The notes: generated by a model from the sequence alone, not told the origin. A stretch of DNA of 64,000 bases from Ciborinia camelliae (GCA_025890175.1 JANPYM010000006.1:2574073-2638072), one strand, 5' to 3'. Shown: positions 1 to 11,269, counted from the first letter of the stretch. A program made the numbers and translations.

Positions 1-269
1 AGTCTTGGAGAAGTTGAATCACTTCCAACCATATCAACTTGGATGAAATCACTTAGTCGAGTCACCACATCATCGGCCTTGCCATTCTTCAAAGACTGAT
101 TATCCATCAATCTTTTTGGAGAGACTTTCATGCCGTCCGTCTCTTTGACTTATAACAAGACTTTATCATCTGCTCTTTGCCTCGGCAATCCAACTCTGAT
201 AATGGTTCGATATATTGTCCTGCCATTCCCTCCTCCGAATCATTCTTATACTTCGGAAGGGACAAGCCC

Positions 270-480
270 CTACCAACCGCAATGATGCATGGTCGGCCAA
301 TACCGTAAAATCTGTCTCGGTCCAGAGACCAGACATACCACTAGCATGGTACGGCCTTCAGGAAAGATTCTTAATGCTTCTTGTATATGTTGCTCCGTAT
401 CGGAATCCAATGCAGTGGTAGCTTCATCGAATGCACCAATCGGTTTCCGGCGTAACGACATTATAGTCGTCCTGCCATTG
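270..480 (-). pseudogene. ABC transporter ATPase (Walker B/D-loop) relic
   Basis: Reading the minus strand from about 475 down to 335 gives a recognisable ABC ATPase stretch: FDEATTALDSDTEQHIQEAL followed by a segment ending GRTMLVV. In intact exporters of the ATM1/HMT1 half-size type this is the Walker B aspartate-glutamate, the D-loop (SALD) and the lead-in to the switch histidine. Here the residues after MLVV no longer give the expected AHRLS histidine switch, and no signature motif (LSGGE) or Walker A is readable upstream in the same frame. The usual C-terminal tail is also absent. I read it as a decayed fragment of an ABC exporter gene, not a working gene. It could be the terminal remnant of a gene whose remainder lies left of the window, but the loss of the switch histidine argues against function. 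Confidence 0.6.
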
Positions 481-657
481 CCATCGCTTTCGTATGAGCT
501 GATAGCCCTTAAAATCAAATCACCCCCCCAGTCAGAAACAGCCCCAGCATCAACAACCTCCGATCCCGCGGTACTCTCATCCGTCCTCCCAGATACCCAC
601 CCCTCCATTCCCCCCCTCCCATCCTCCTTGATCAAATCTAATAAGACCAAACCACAA

Positions 658-1228
658 TCAACCTCGGTAGCGAAGTCGATTGGGCGAACCATGTGCTTGC
701 TGGTGTTGATCCCTATAGTTTACTGACTTTTCGGTCCGGTGTATGATCTTCCCAGCAGCCGCGAAATCCGACTCCACGTTTAAGAGTTCTTCAACACTTG
801 GTGGCTTTGGCTGAAAAGTCCATCGCATTGGTTGTTGTGCTGGTGCAGATGCCGGCGACGGAGGAAATCCAGGAATGGGATAAAAAGGGGGAAATCCAGA
901 ATCTACTGGAACAAAACCATTGGGGTTATTCCACGCAAGGGAGGAATTATCATGACAGTTCCACCTAAATAATGTGGGCTCATCGTAACGGGGGCAGGAC
1001 GATGACTAGTTGGTGTATCTGGAGGGATACTGATAGGAACTAGCCTCTTATCAAGACATTGAGGTAACCCAGTACCCCTCCAGCCATCCATTATATATCT
1101 GAAGCATGTCATTATTCTCGCACAATCTTGACATTGGCATTGTGTTCTTCATCAGATGAGGCAAATTTCTTGGCAGACTGCTCCCGGAAAGAACAAATCT
1201 CATCGATATTATCATCATCGCCAGCCAT
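658..1228 (-). CDS. Possible two-exon gene, Cys/Pro-rich small protein
   Basis: No family recognised. The best model is exon 1 at 1228..1124 (35 codons, starting MAGDDDNIDEICSFREQ) joined to exon 2 at 1005..658 (116 codons with the TGA). The proposed intron 1006-1123 begins GTGCGAG and ends CCAACTAG, and both exons stay open and in phase. Exon 2 starts with a cysteine-containing stretch (CPRYDEPTLFRWNC), then a Pro/Phe-rich segment around residues 65-95 and an acidic helix-like segment (SVEELLNVESDFAAAGKII). The predicted length is 150 aa. The donor is not the strong GTAAGT form used by other introns in this window, so the junction is tentative. The neighbouring ABC relic lies just downstream on the same strand. 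It may be a decaying gene. Confidence 0.4.
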
Positions 1229-1856
1229 AATCTGGTCTTATATCCTCAGTACAGAAACCGTACTGTGGAAATTCATCTGCGATATTCAGTGTACCACGAA
1301 AGGTTTATCGAGTAGAAAGTTCAAAATATTTGGGGCCGAATCTAGATGAGTCTCTGACAAGGTTCCAGATGAGATGGGTTCAATTGAGATCTGGTAACTG
1401 TCGGAGCCAATGACTGTATCTGGAGGACCTTGAGATCGAGGTCATTAGAAAATGCACCCAAACTCTACTAATGGTCCAGAGTAACACTAGATTCCGGTTA
1501 GTTACTGCGATGCTCAAGATACCTTGGTACGTACCTAGATAATTGCGATTTCAAAACAGTTGAACTCTAGGTCTCAGTTAAGCAACGCTCACGCCACTTC
1601 GAGAGGAATGCACGCCGAAGCGGCTACAGGAAACGGCATTTGATTCTACATATGACTAATCATTCTCCTTTCACTACACAATCCTTCTCGGCCTCCATCA
1701 CCCCAATAAATATCAGAGCTCGAGCTCAAGTCAAGACCAAAACAAGCCATTGCAAGTTATATTAATTGAATAACTCCCCTCAACCTTCTGGGATGTGTAA
1801 CAGAACCGCACTAAGACCCTCCTCAGTATACCGGTTTAAAAAGTGAAACACATCCC
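1229..1856. other. Intergenic or 3' exon remnant, unresolved
   Basis: No convincing gene. On the minus strand, about 1430 to 1290 stays open and reads GPPDTVIGSDSYQISIEP and onward to a stop near 1290. This could be a last exon of the gene starting at 2442, but I could not join it with a good intron. Confidence 0.3.
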
Positions 1857-2442
1857 TCACCATGCCCATGGCCTGGTTTCAGACGACGGAAGACCCCATA
1901 CTAAGATGGAAGATTCCATGGGAGAGGAACTTGAATAACTAGCAAGGTTAGTTGGGGAACAGCATAAATGAGTTCCGATTGAGAGAATGGAGACAAACAG
2001 TTTTAGTGGGATTAAAAAAGTTGGTTCCCAGTATGATGAGACTTCTGGCGACTTGCGCCCGGTCTTCAGTTGAAGACCTTCATCGCTGGAAGTCTGAGCC
2101 GATATTCCGAGAGGCATCTTTTCTTGGTTGATAAACGGATCTTGGCAGAGATGCATAGCTGGTGACAGAACAAAGGAGAACTTGTAAGACCCAGGTGGGG
2201 CCTGAAACAGTAATGTACTAACAATCTATCAAAAAATTGATATAAGCCAATGGCCAAAAAAAAGCGATCGAGTAGCTTGGAAAGATCTGGTGGAGTTTCT
2301 AAGGACTTACGATTTTGTAGTCCAAACTTCTCTCTGGTGAAGTTGTAAGGCCGAGATCGGTGCCATGAACGCGGAGCCGATCGAAGTTCTTCCCGATTTC
2401 GCATGGAGCCTTGGAATCTTTCTTGTTTGTTTGGCTTGTCAT
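1857..2442 (-). CDS. Two-exon hypothetical protein
   Basis: Function unknown. Exon 1 runs 2442..2311 (44 codons, start MTSQTNKKDSKAPCEIGKNF) and ends at a consensus donor GTAAGT. Exon 2 runs 2201..1857 and starts after a TTTCAG acceptor; the frame is kept across the 109-bp intron (2202-2310). Exon 2 begins APPGSYKFSFVLSPAMHLCQ. The predicted protein is 158 aa, hydrophilic in the first 100 residues and with a hydrophobic patch (LIPLKLFVSILSIG) further on. The ATG at 2442 was chosen because the frame upstream is closed soon after. The last 40 codons are serine-rich and may be out-of-gene read-through, since an alternative open segment exists further downstream near 1290-1430. The donor and acceptor are good; the 3' end is uncertain. 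Confidence 0.45.
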
Positions 2443-5400
2443 CTCATTTTTCCGTCGATTAATCGCCGAGGAAACTCTGCGAAAGTTTGACCAAGGTTTT
2501 CGGTTTTCCGCTCCGGGATTTTCGAGTCAGTGATGCTCGATCCGCAGTTAGCAACTCCCGACGAAAGAAGGACAGTAACTCCATGAATGATTGCCCAACC
2601 CCGGGGGAGACCGATATCAGATTGGAGCCGGGCTCCGGATATGGTGGCGTCATCAGGGGTGGGCCGACATATTGTTCCAGGCCGATCAATGCGTTCAGAG
2701 AACTAACCAAGAGGATAGCTGCCAACTACGTTGACAGAGTGTACTGATTTTTCTGAACGCATTGACCAGCCTGGACGACCATAGTCAATATGAAGTCCTT
2801 GGAGTTTTCCTCTGTGAATCTTGGCCGCATTGCTCCATGCATGCTAGATTTTCAAGGACCATTCCGGTGATGAAGCAGAATTGTAGCTCTCCAATGATTT
2901 CATCGGAGTCTTCATGGTCGCAATCGCCTGAGATGGCATTGAGAGAGTCTCACTGGGTATCTGTCCCAAGGTGATGGGGCCGGTGTCGAGGTGTAGGAGC
3001 CTGTTGTAGCAGGTGGTGGGGGAGAGAATGGTTTCGTGTCCCCTAGTATTAAACTATCGCAGCATTAGCAGATGTCTCATACTCAAAATGATTGAACTTT
3101 AGAAACCACCAAGGTTGCACGATAGAAATACACTTGAGGCGGAAAGTATTTCCCCTTGCACGTACCTAGGTTCCCCGAGGGCAGGCAGAGTATTCGACAT
3201 TTCCAACAAAGATACTGGGATTATCAATATCTTCCTTATCTTCTCCGAGGTCAGAGGTTTGTTGGTCAAGGGTTGCCTGCATTTCTCCGAGTTTGGCTGA
3301 TCTCGCTCGCAGTTCCTAGAATTGGGAGTATATCTTTGGTGTACAGAGAAATCGACTCCATAAGTAACTGCAGGTTCACGGAAATGATTGGTTGGCACGC
3401 CCGGAGGCGGCTATAGGAAACAAAATATATTGCTACATAAGCTAATGCTAATGCTACCAAACCAGTATATAAAGAGTATCAGGAAGAGTAAGATCTACAA
3501 GATTTGCCTCAACAACCGCAGACTCCAAATTCCATGCAGTATCTTTCCAGAGGGTAGAGGCGGAAGAAGAGGAAATGTGTGCCGCCAGGGCAGCAAAGCA
3601 CGTCCGGGGTGCTTGACCAAGCGATGGGACGAGAGAATCGTTGTTGAGACATATTGGTCAGCGAGACTACATGTTGGCTTAAGGTTAGCGAATGTTTCTT
3701 GTTCAACAACATATTTGGATGCAAAAACTTAGAGAGTTGTACTTACACAACCACAAAATGACTGTGCCTGGGTAGTTGAAGGGTAGACCCAATGACATGG
3801 CCAAATATTGAGTCGCAGGTCAGACGGAAGCTTCTTCCGTACGAGAGCGTCGGATCGAAAGTTGGTGGTTATGATCCTCAGTGGATTCAGAGAGTGTATC
3901 CAGGTCTTGTACTGACTGAAATATTTTGGATGATACGAAGATTGCCTTCTGAAAACGGTTATGAGAAGTACTTCAGATCATTGCAGGGGTAACTCATGTG
4001 AGAGTCATAATTGAAATTGCTCGAGAGTAGCACATATTGCTAGAGTGATAGTTAGCGTACGAACAAACAACATGGAAGCAACTTACTTTGGGAAAAAGAT
4101 ACACCGCACACCAAGACACTCTCGAAATCATCATCTTCAAGTTGTACGCCGAAGTGGCTACGGGTAACTTTCTGGATTTTTGTCTATCTACTCTAACATG
4201 CATAAGCATACACAAAGAAAGTAATCTCTCGCCTAATCCTCTCCAAAATAAATTGGCATCAGCTGGATTCTTTAACATCTTCAAGGGTCCCCTCATTCTC
4301 GATAGTGTAAGCCTTTGTATCATATTCAAATATCTGGCCGGCCTCTGCAGCATGTATGAAAGGCTGCAATTTCGACTCCTGAACCACAATTGGACTATTG
4401 CATGGTAGACGCTAGAATTTAAGAATAGAAGCAATGAAGAAAGTGGGAAAGCACAGGGCCTTCGAAGGGTTGAGACAAAGTCGATGAGATGTCCTCTCTG
4501 GGTAATCTTGACGCTAGGTGATGTGGATAACGTATGTTGGGGGAGGGTTGATAATGAGTGGATTGTTGACAAGATTGGATGGAGAAAGAACGCGCTGAGG
4601 AATGGAAGGTTCCGGGCTGTTGGTGTCCAGTATGGTTCTGGAAGATCCACTATACTAGACAAGCAAAGTGATAAAATTTAACAAGACTGCCAAATAAGAG
4701 CTGGTTCCCAACCACGAATGGAGGAGCTCTTTTCGTTCATCCTATCGCCTGCGTTAAGACTTGTGGATTGCCGTAACTATGGGCTCAACACATATGTCGG
4801 CTTCGTATGACATAATGGCGATAATTGGACTCTTGGCTACCTTCCGCTTGTCATGGTGTGCTAATGCTATAGCTATGCGCTCCAGCTATTCTTGTTAGCT
4901 TGTATTCACCATCAATGCACAAAGTTCTGCAATGGAGAGGAGGACCACTTACAGATTCATCACTAAGAGATGAAGCCATCATCTTCAAGTTATGATGCTC
5001 TTCTGTTACTGCTTGATACCAAAGTTGGGCATAATTCGCATATCAACCGTCTGATTTTGTCAGTAAGATTCCCATTAAGTGACAGCAAAGATGACTTACG
5101 CGTAAAACTGCATCCATTCCTGCTCATTTATTTCCCTCCCATATCATACCGGTACATCAGTTACTTATGTTCTTCTTTCTCATTTTGCTGACAAGGTATC
5201 AATCATCTCGTTCATGCTTGCTGTCTCTGAGCCTCACCTTCTGTATATTTACACCAGCACCGATCCCTGGCGAGGTCTGGGGCAAACTTGAGTGGGGAAT
5301 ACTGAACATTAGTACATAGCGGTGTTAGTTTTTTGCATGCTGCCATTGCTATTGCCTTGATGATAGAGCTGGCAATAGCTCTTTGAGAGCTACTCAGACA

Positions 5401-6088
5401 TGGAAGTGTTAGCCAGTGAACCTCTTTTCCCTCAAAGATTTGGGATTGAACACTTACCAATTCCAATGAATTGTTCTTTGGGCTCTGTGCCTGGCCACAC
5501 TCGATGAGCAACTCCAATCCGAAAGAGACTAATATTGTAATAGTCGTGCTTGAACGCTGGCAAGTTGTGGACGACCAGTTTCAGATTGGAGTTGCTCATC
5601 TGCTAGTTGGGATGACAGCCAAGCACAGAGCCCCTTATCTTCTTGCTGTTTGGCTTCATCTGTATGGAATGTCTACAAAGAACATCCACTGTCAGTGAAT
5701 AGCAAAGCAAGAGAAATGAGAAGATCACTTACCTTTTTCTTTTCTTTTTCAGTATGTTTTGAGCGCCATAACTGACCATGGTTGAGCAAATTTGCGGAGT
5801 GAATAGAACACATTGTCAGCTATAGAGCCCCTTGATCTCTTTGTTATTGAGCTTCATCTGTCACACCTGTTAGTGAATGCTAATACAGCTCGGAGATTGA
5901 CCCACTGTACTTTCAGCTTGACGGTTTGCTTTGGGCTCTGTAGCTGCTCATTATAATCTTGTTTTCGAAATTGGCAGGCTTCAGCATAGGTCAGCCACAG
6001 AGACCCTTGATCTTTTTGTTACTGAGTCTTTATCTCTAAAAAAGACAGTCAGTGAATATCTAGGTAGGAACAGTCATGAATTACTTAC
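2443..6088 (-). other. Minus-strand spliced transcript region, exons not fully resolved
   Basis: Consensus minus-strand donors GTAAGT sit at about 3746, 4086, 4952, 5099, 5457, 5732 and 6088. Several are followed within 45-70 bp by a CTAAC/CTGAC branch site and an AG acceptor (for example branch and acceptor near 4040, 5055 and 5395). Between them are short open stretches, e.g. 5680-5560 reading DEAKQQEDKGLCAWLSSQLA and 5390-5215 reading SQRAIASSIIKAIAMAACKK. This is clear evidence of splicing on this strand. I could not chain the exons into one open frame, because stops recur in most of them. It may be several small genes, an intron-rich non-coding transcript, or a decaying gene family. Confidence 0.4.
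5625..6062 (-). repeat. Three diverged tandem copies of an exon-boundary unit
   Basis: A segment of about 75 bp recurs three times with a spacing of about 180-190 bp: roughly 5625-5700, 5822-5880 and 5998-6062. On the plus strand each copy has AGAGCCCCTTGATCT-like sequence, a TTGTT..TGAG core, and a GTTAGTGAAT or GTCAGTGAAT end. On the minus strand that end is the ATTCACTGAC branch plus acceptor region of an intron. The copies therefore duplicate a splice acceptor with the start of the following exon. Confidence 0.6.
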
Positions 6089-6398
6089 TTTCTCCTGAAC
6101 TCACTCCGAATCTTTGCCTTCCTACAAACAATTTTTCCTCCATTGGGGTTCGATGCTTTGCAGAAGTAGAATGTTGGCTTGCAGGTCCTGTAGGAGCATT
6201 CTCATGCTTTTGGTTTTTGCCGTTCTGCAAAGCATTGAACCCCAATAGAGGGAAATCAGTTTCGAGAGTTTGAGGGTGCACATTGGCGGTTGCATCATCA
6301 CAAACCAAAACATATGTGCTTTTTCGAGTCTCTTCTTTTTGCTTGACTACTTTAGTTATTATTGTCGATGGATCAACGCGCGTAGTTGAATGAACCTG
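6089..6398 (-). CDS. Coding exon of an intron-rich hypothetical gene
   Basis: This 310-nt segment is open throughout and bounded by strong splice sites: a CTGAC branch and TTTTTTCAG acceptor just upstream (AG at 6400-6399), and a GTAAGT donor at 6088. It reads QVHSTTRVDPSTIITKVVKQ, then a basic/hydrophilic tail ending RFGVSSGE. No domain is recognised. Splicing to the next acceptor near 6034 reaches a stop within 20 codons, so this is probably the penultimate exon. Upstream are two very short candidate exons (19 and 16 nt, near 6710-6691 and 6549-6534), each preceded by a GAGCTGA branch motif and followed by a GTAAGTCTTCC donor, i.e. duplicated intron units. The start codon is not identified. 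A long inverted repeat lies inside this exon (6133-6255). Confidence 0.5.
6133..6255. repeat. Inverted repeat, 33-nt arms, 57-nt spacer
   Basis: The left arm 6133-6165 and right arm 6223-6255 are reverse complements at 30 of 33 positions, and all three mismatches are transitions. A transcript of either strand would fold into a long hairpin. The repeat lies within a probable coding exon on the minus strand. Confidence 0.85.
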
Positions 6399-6839
6399 CT
6401 GAAAAAATCGAATTGTCAGCTCACGCTCCCAGAAAAGAGAAAATCTGAATAGATTGAATTCAAGATGCAGATCAAGGTAAGAGGAGACAATTATTTTGAC
6501 TTTATTGATGGAATAAGATGATGGAAGACTTACTTTGATTGATTTGATTCTGTTCGAGAAGAAAGAAATGGATCAGCTCAAGGTCTAAAAACAGAGACAT
6601 TTCGAAGGATCGAAGATCTCAAAATGGAGATCGAGGTTGAAAGAGAAATTACTCAATCTCTCTTGATAAAAGGAATGATGGAAGACTTACTTTTGTTTGT
6701 TTGTTTCAACTTGAGAAGATCGAAGGTGTCAGCTCAAGCTTGGAGATAGAATTTCCATCAAATAGAGGAGTAGAAATGGATTTGAAGGTAGGAAAGACTT
6801 CACAAGAAGTCATAAAAGAATATTTGATAGATTACTCAC

Positions 6840-7100
6840 TGAAACAGATAATATTCTCTCAGTTTCAACAGATTTGGTCTTTGTGTTGATGAAAGAAGAA
6901 ATGTTGGTTGATAGGAATGATGATTTGCAATAAGGTAGACTAGTAAGAGACGGGGATATGGTTGGTGGCATAGCCTTGCCGACTAAGCAACACAAATTAT
7001 TATTACTGGACAGGTGGGAAAAGCCATGAAGTACTTTGAAGTACTTTGAAGCAATAGATTCTTGTAATTTTCCTGTTAATTGGGTGGGTCTTGGCATGCA
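6840..7100 (-). other. Possible 5' exon of the intron-rich gene
   Basis: A minus-strand open stretch begins MPPTISPSLTSLPYCKSSFL near 6975 and runs to a GTGAGT donor near 6836. It could be the first coding exon of the gene represented by the 6089-6398 exon. The phases through the two short exons do not add up cleanly, so part of this may be untranslated leader. Confidence 0.3.
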
Positions 7101-7610
7101 CTTTCGAGTTACTCCAAAGGGAAGGAACTTTGTACTCCTGAGAAATAGCCGATCATGTGATTTTATCTTGAGAACAATTTCTGGTTATGCCATTGATGAA
7201 TTGCAGATGAACTTTGTCTTTCATTCAAATTTATCAATGTTTTTTTCTTATCAAAATCTGCTACCCATGTCTAGAGTAAATCACTTCAGTGTCTACAGTA
7301 AATTATATTGTAAAGAAGAGTAGATTTACAAGGATTTCTTTTGTGTATAATGAAGAATTGATGTCCAGGACTATTATTTGATGGCGTATCATATACTTTG
7401 GTGCTATAATAGACTCGTAGCAACCTGCTATCAACGCCTTCCAAGGTTGTTTTGATGTAACGTTACTTCCCCCTTTGACAGCCCTTAATTTACTTGTAAA
7501 CACAACTTTTTATTCTACACTTCCGTTCTCCAGACTTAGAAATTTGGTTGACATATTAATACTTTGGCTCTATTCAACCTCCCAGAATTATATCAGTTGA
7601 TTAAGATAAC
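7101..7610. other. Intergenic, promoter side of the 7611 gene
   Basis: AT-rich with no coding signal seen. The last 100 bp before the ATG at 7611 would carry the leader of the 399-aa gene. Confidence 0.4.
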
Positions 7611-8810
7611 ATGTTTTCTCCTCAAGGAAACCTCTCGGAAGCCCTCAACCCTACTCCACCCAATCCTGATAATGTTGGGGACATCTTGCATGGGCTAGTG
7701 ATCAATGAAACCTATTTCATTAGACATACTAGGGAGTCATTTCAGATGTCTAGTAACCGAATTCGTCCTAAACTCATCCGCAACCTCCTCCTCTCAGAAA
7801 GGCCACCTGATACTATTCGCTACAACACCGAAAGTGGCTTGAAACTAATCCCTTTCATATACCCGCCATACATGTTACTAGTAGGACGACTAGGGCTAGG
7901 AATAAAACACCTGCACAATGAGTTGGTAATTTATGTCCAAGACTTCTTTGCCATCAAACCTATCGAAACTAGGAGAGGAGACAATAAGAAGCAGGATACA
8001 CAGAAAGAAGCAATTTCCTCCCTCAAAAAATGCAGTGTGGCTACCGAAGCCTACCCGGCCAAAGGATTAGGGTTCCTAGCCAAATTCCCCAGGGAAATCT
8101 GGGATATGATCTTCTTGCTGTGCATTACCTCCGAGCCCTTGACAGTTAACTTGCTTGACCCAAACCAGGTCAAATACGCCAAAAACCCCGGCAATTCCAT
8201 TTACAGTATTGCTAAAACCTGCACTTATTTCAAAACCGGAGTTAATAATTGGCTTCGCTCTCAGAACACAATCTTGGAGAGTCCTTATTTCGGCCTCTTT
8301 ATTCCGAATAATACCATTTTCGTACTAGACCTTACCACTGAGGAACAGAACCCGGAGAATAAACTTGCCGCCAGGGAAAAGTTTGTACGAGCAAAGATAC
8401 TGTTTAGAGAGTTCTTTTGGGAGGAAATACATAGGAAGGGACTCCACAGCCTGAGAGTCGAGATGATGTCTGATTCCCAAATCATGCATTTCGCCTTTCT
8501 CATCTGGGATTTGAGAAAGCATTATGGTCTAAAGAACATGCAGATTGTTACTCGTTTTCCTAAAAAATTTAGCACCAAGCATTTTTTTGTCATAGCGGGA
8601 GGATGTGGCAGATATTGTTCACCTACCATTTACATAGACTCCGCTGGTTTGGGTTGGATTAGATGGACTTGGTTTCCAGATATGCTATGGGTTCAGAAAT
8701 ACCATCATCTCTTATTTAGAGAAAGTTTTAATCTTATGGACAGCTGGTATGGGGATAGTGGAGTGGGAATTTCCACATGGATGCTTCACTATGGGACAGG
8801 AATAAGCTAG
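7611..8810 (+). CDS. 399-aa hypothetical protein with F-box/2EXR-like core
   Basis: Intronless open frame from an ATG in a favourable context to a TAG, with even codon use throughout, so it is very likely a real gene. Residues 155-171 read GFLAKFPREIWDMIFLL. This resembles the LPxEIRxxIW core at the start of F-box-like and 2EXR domains that are abundant in Leotiomycete hypothetical proteins. The rest shows no signal peptide or membrane segment. The C-terminal half is rich in aromatic and basic residues (e.g. LRKHYGLKNMQIVTRFPKKF). The 2EXR/F-box reading rests on one short motif; such proteins are thought to act in protein-protein contacts, but no partner can be inferred here. The flanks are gene-poor and repeat-rich, fitting a lineage-specific gene. 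Confidence 0.8.
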   Translation: MFSPQGNLSEALNPTPPNPDNVGDILHGLVINETYFIRHTRESFQMSSNRIRPKLIRNLLLSERPPDTIRYNTESGLKLIPFIYPPYMLLVGRLGLGIKHLHNELVIYVQDFFAIKPIETRRGDNKKQDTQKEAISSLKKCSVATEAYPAKGLGFLAKFPREIWDMIFLLCITSEPLTVNLLDPNQVKYAKNPGNSIYSIAKTCTYFKTGVNNWLRSQNTILESPYFGLFIPNNTIFVLDLTTEEQNPENKLAAREKFVRAKILFREFFWEEIHRKGLHSLRVEMMSDSQIMHFAFLIWDLRKHYGLKNMQIVTRFPKKFSTKHFFVIAGGCGRYCSPTIYIDSAGLGWIRWTWFPDMLWVQKYHHLLFRESFNLMDSWYGDSGVGISTWMLHYGTGIS

Positions 8811-9334
8811 TTTAGGCCAACTGTGGATTTGGGACATTACAGCGATGAAACTTCGTCTTTTTGACGACTTAATAGCGTTTTACGAGTAGCAGTTGAATAA
8901 AAAGGTTTCCAGTTGGCATACTTTGTATAGTATAATATATTTTTGTTGTGCAAACTAAAGCCAGAGAATCACTCAACCTCGTCCAATTTTTCATCAGGGA
9001 ATGGCTATTTATGAAGGTTGCTGATACGTTGTGTATATGTCGTCTTATATTTGCCGCTATATTTACCGATCTTTTGGATACTCCTTGGATAATACATCCG
9101 GGATTTATTATCGGATAAATCGGCATGCATAGAAGCTTGAGGCTTACTTACCAAGGTCGTTGAAATATAGCCAGGCTTATTTTCATCTAATATTCTTTAT
9201 CTAGACCATTAATCATAGCCGGTAAACCATATGGTATTTCGTTCTATGCATGACCTCGATGTGCAAACATATTGCCCGCCAAATCATATCCATGCCTCTT
9301 TTTTTCTCGACATCTTTTGATGGGATATCAGTCT
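8811..9334. other. AT-rich intergenic DNA
   Basis: Nothing supportable seen apart from short chance frames. Confidence 0.5.
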
Positions 9335-9786
9335 TTAAAATCGGAGTTTTAATAAGTTGCAGCAATTCTTCAATATTACTTGAGCCCAGTTATGCAGAAA
9401 TTTCGTGAGTAAGCTAGAGTTGTTTACGAGCTGATACTCTTCTTCCGCCAGAAACTTCATTTTACACTCCAGACACCAACTCCAGGAGGGAAGAAGATTG
9501 ATACTGGGGATATTCTCGCTGCACTTGGAATCACAGTTGAGCGTATTCAAGTTACCAACAGTATAACAACTATGAGCAAAAGGGTTCTGGGTATCAAGAG
9601 GGGACTTCTATATTATTTTGCATTGAAACCACACTGTCATCCGGGTGTTTCTTTGACTTTTTACTGTAAGCCCTACAGAAACATAAAATGTGCCCAATAG
9701 ACGATCATTATCCTCAGAACGCTCTCCTTCATTAAAGTTTCGCCAGTCTGAGCCTTGATATGATCTTCAATATCCTTCAGCATCAT
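9335..9786 (-). pseudogene. Decayed or unspliced gene with CxxxC/CxxC pairs
   Basis: Two protein-like stretches occur in order on the minus strand. The first, from about 9786, reads MMLKDIEDHIKAQTGETLMK and ends in a stop near 9668. The second, 9550-9335, reads LNTLNCDSKCSENIPSINLL and later WSWCLECKMKFLAEEEYQLV. The paired cysteines (CDSKC and CLEC) suggest a small zinc-binding protein. The two parts are in different frames with a stop between them, so either an intron near 9560-9670 joins them or the gene has decayed. I found no clean GT..AG pair that keeps the frame and lean to a remnant. Confidence 0.35.
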
Positions 9787-9849
9787 CCTTGGGAAGTTAA
9801 TGGCATGAGGAGGTAACTACTTATTTCCGAGTTTACTCATATATTGCAG

Positions 9850-10763
9850 AAGTTAGAGTGGCCACTACTTGTTTCAAACAGCTTAGACACACCCTAAGCA
9901 CCTGATTCATTGTATTACCCATACTATTCAAGCGACAAGAGACAAGTGCGTATAATTAATCTCAATCACCCCCATGACGTATACCCTTATACTATTCACT
10001 CTGAACACTATTTACAGCAGTAAAAGACGTAACATCGTAGTTTGAGACAGTCTAGAATACAGATAATCGCGACATTCGACCCTAGGGTGAACAGAGCGAG
10101 TCAAAAAACAACAACTGAAGTCGAAAACTCCCCCTCTGGTTTATAAACTCCACGATCACAAGTATTTTCTGTTCAAATGAAATAATGTATGGCTACCAGA
10201 ATATTGAGATCAATCTCCTTGGGTCATTACTTCAGCGAGCGAGTATTGCTCGAGGCTTTCTGACTATGCCAATATTCAGTACTTGTCCATAAACGACGGG
10301 AGTGAGTGTTGCCAGACTGAATGGGCTGGAGCTATGGGTTAGCTGTTTTCGTCTTATGTCGAATAGGGAAGTAGAGGCCTATTGCCCCTAAATAGGATGA
10401 TACTCCTCGGTCCCTTATATGCAAGAAACGACCTGGAATCAAGTACTGGTACTGCCACTTATCCGCAAGCATGAGCAACACATACCATTCGCGCATGATC
10501 AATCGTTCGCCGTCAAACCTCGACAGACTGCTGCCGGGACGAAGAGGGAATGTGAACTTGATGATCGTATTTGCTAAAATCTAATATCACTTCCCAAAAG
10601 GGGATTGTAAGGGCGACCTAGGGAGGAGCTTTTAAGCTATAAACCTAATCCTGCTAAAGTACCTAGGTAAGGCTATTCCAATAATAGATGCCTAAGTTAG
10701 TCATTGCTAGACAATATATACAGTACCTAACCTTGTAACAAATAAAGTAAAATAAATTATAAA
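9850..10763. other. Intergenic, no gene seen
   Basis: AT-rich DNA with no open frame of coding character on either strand. Confidence 0.5.
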
Positions 10764-10979
10764 TGCCACGGTGATGAAATGGAAGTGTGAACTAATCTTT
10801 CATATTGACTAAAGATCTAATACTGAAGGTGATCTTTGGAAAAGGTTTCTAGGGCAGGAGACCTTTATAAGCTACTAGCCCACTCACTAGCGCGAAGCTA
10901 GTGTGGAGCTAATACCTATAAAGCTATTCTAGGGTTTATGCCTCAGGCATCGACAATGTACAGGAAGGACCCCGTAACA
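10764..10979 (-). mobile_element. Solo LTR, 216 bp, TSD ATAAA
   Basis: The element runs from TGCCACGG to CCCGTAACA (minus orientation TGTTACGGGG...CCGTGGCA). It is flanked by a perfect 5-bp duplication ATAAA at 10759-10763 and 10980-10984. There is no internal coding region, so this is a solo LTR left by recombination or a very short non-autonomous LTR element. The TGTTACGG start resembles the element at 29447. Confidence 0.75.
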
Positions 10980-11269
10980 ATAAAACTTAAATCGAATCAA
11001 ACCAAACCAAACTAATAAAAATAACACAAATTTACATTCAATTTTATCAACTCTATCTCAACCACTTTCATTCTACCAACAAATTATTCTACTCATATAA
11101 AATAACTCCTATAAGTAAAGGCGGTATAATATAATACAACATAACTTTGAGTTTAGTATATCCACTCCCTATATCCACTTGACCACTTCACAAGTTCACT
11201 CCCCTCTCCTCCTCTCATCACCTGAGTCCTCAACTCAAACTCTGCTTAGGACTAGGAGAGTCGAGAATC

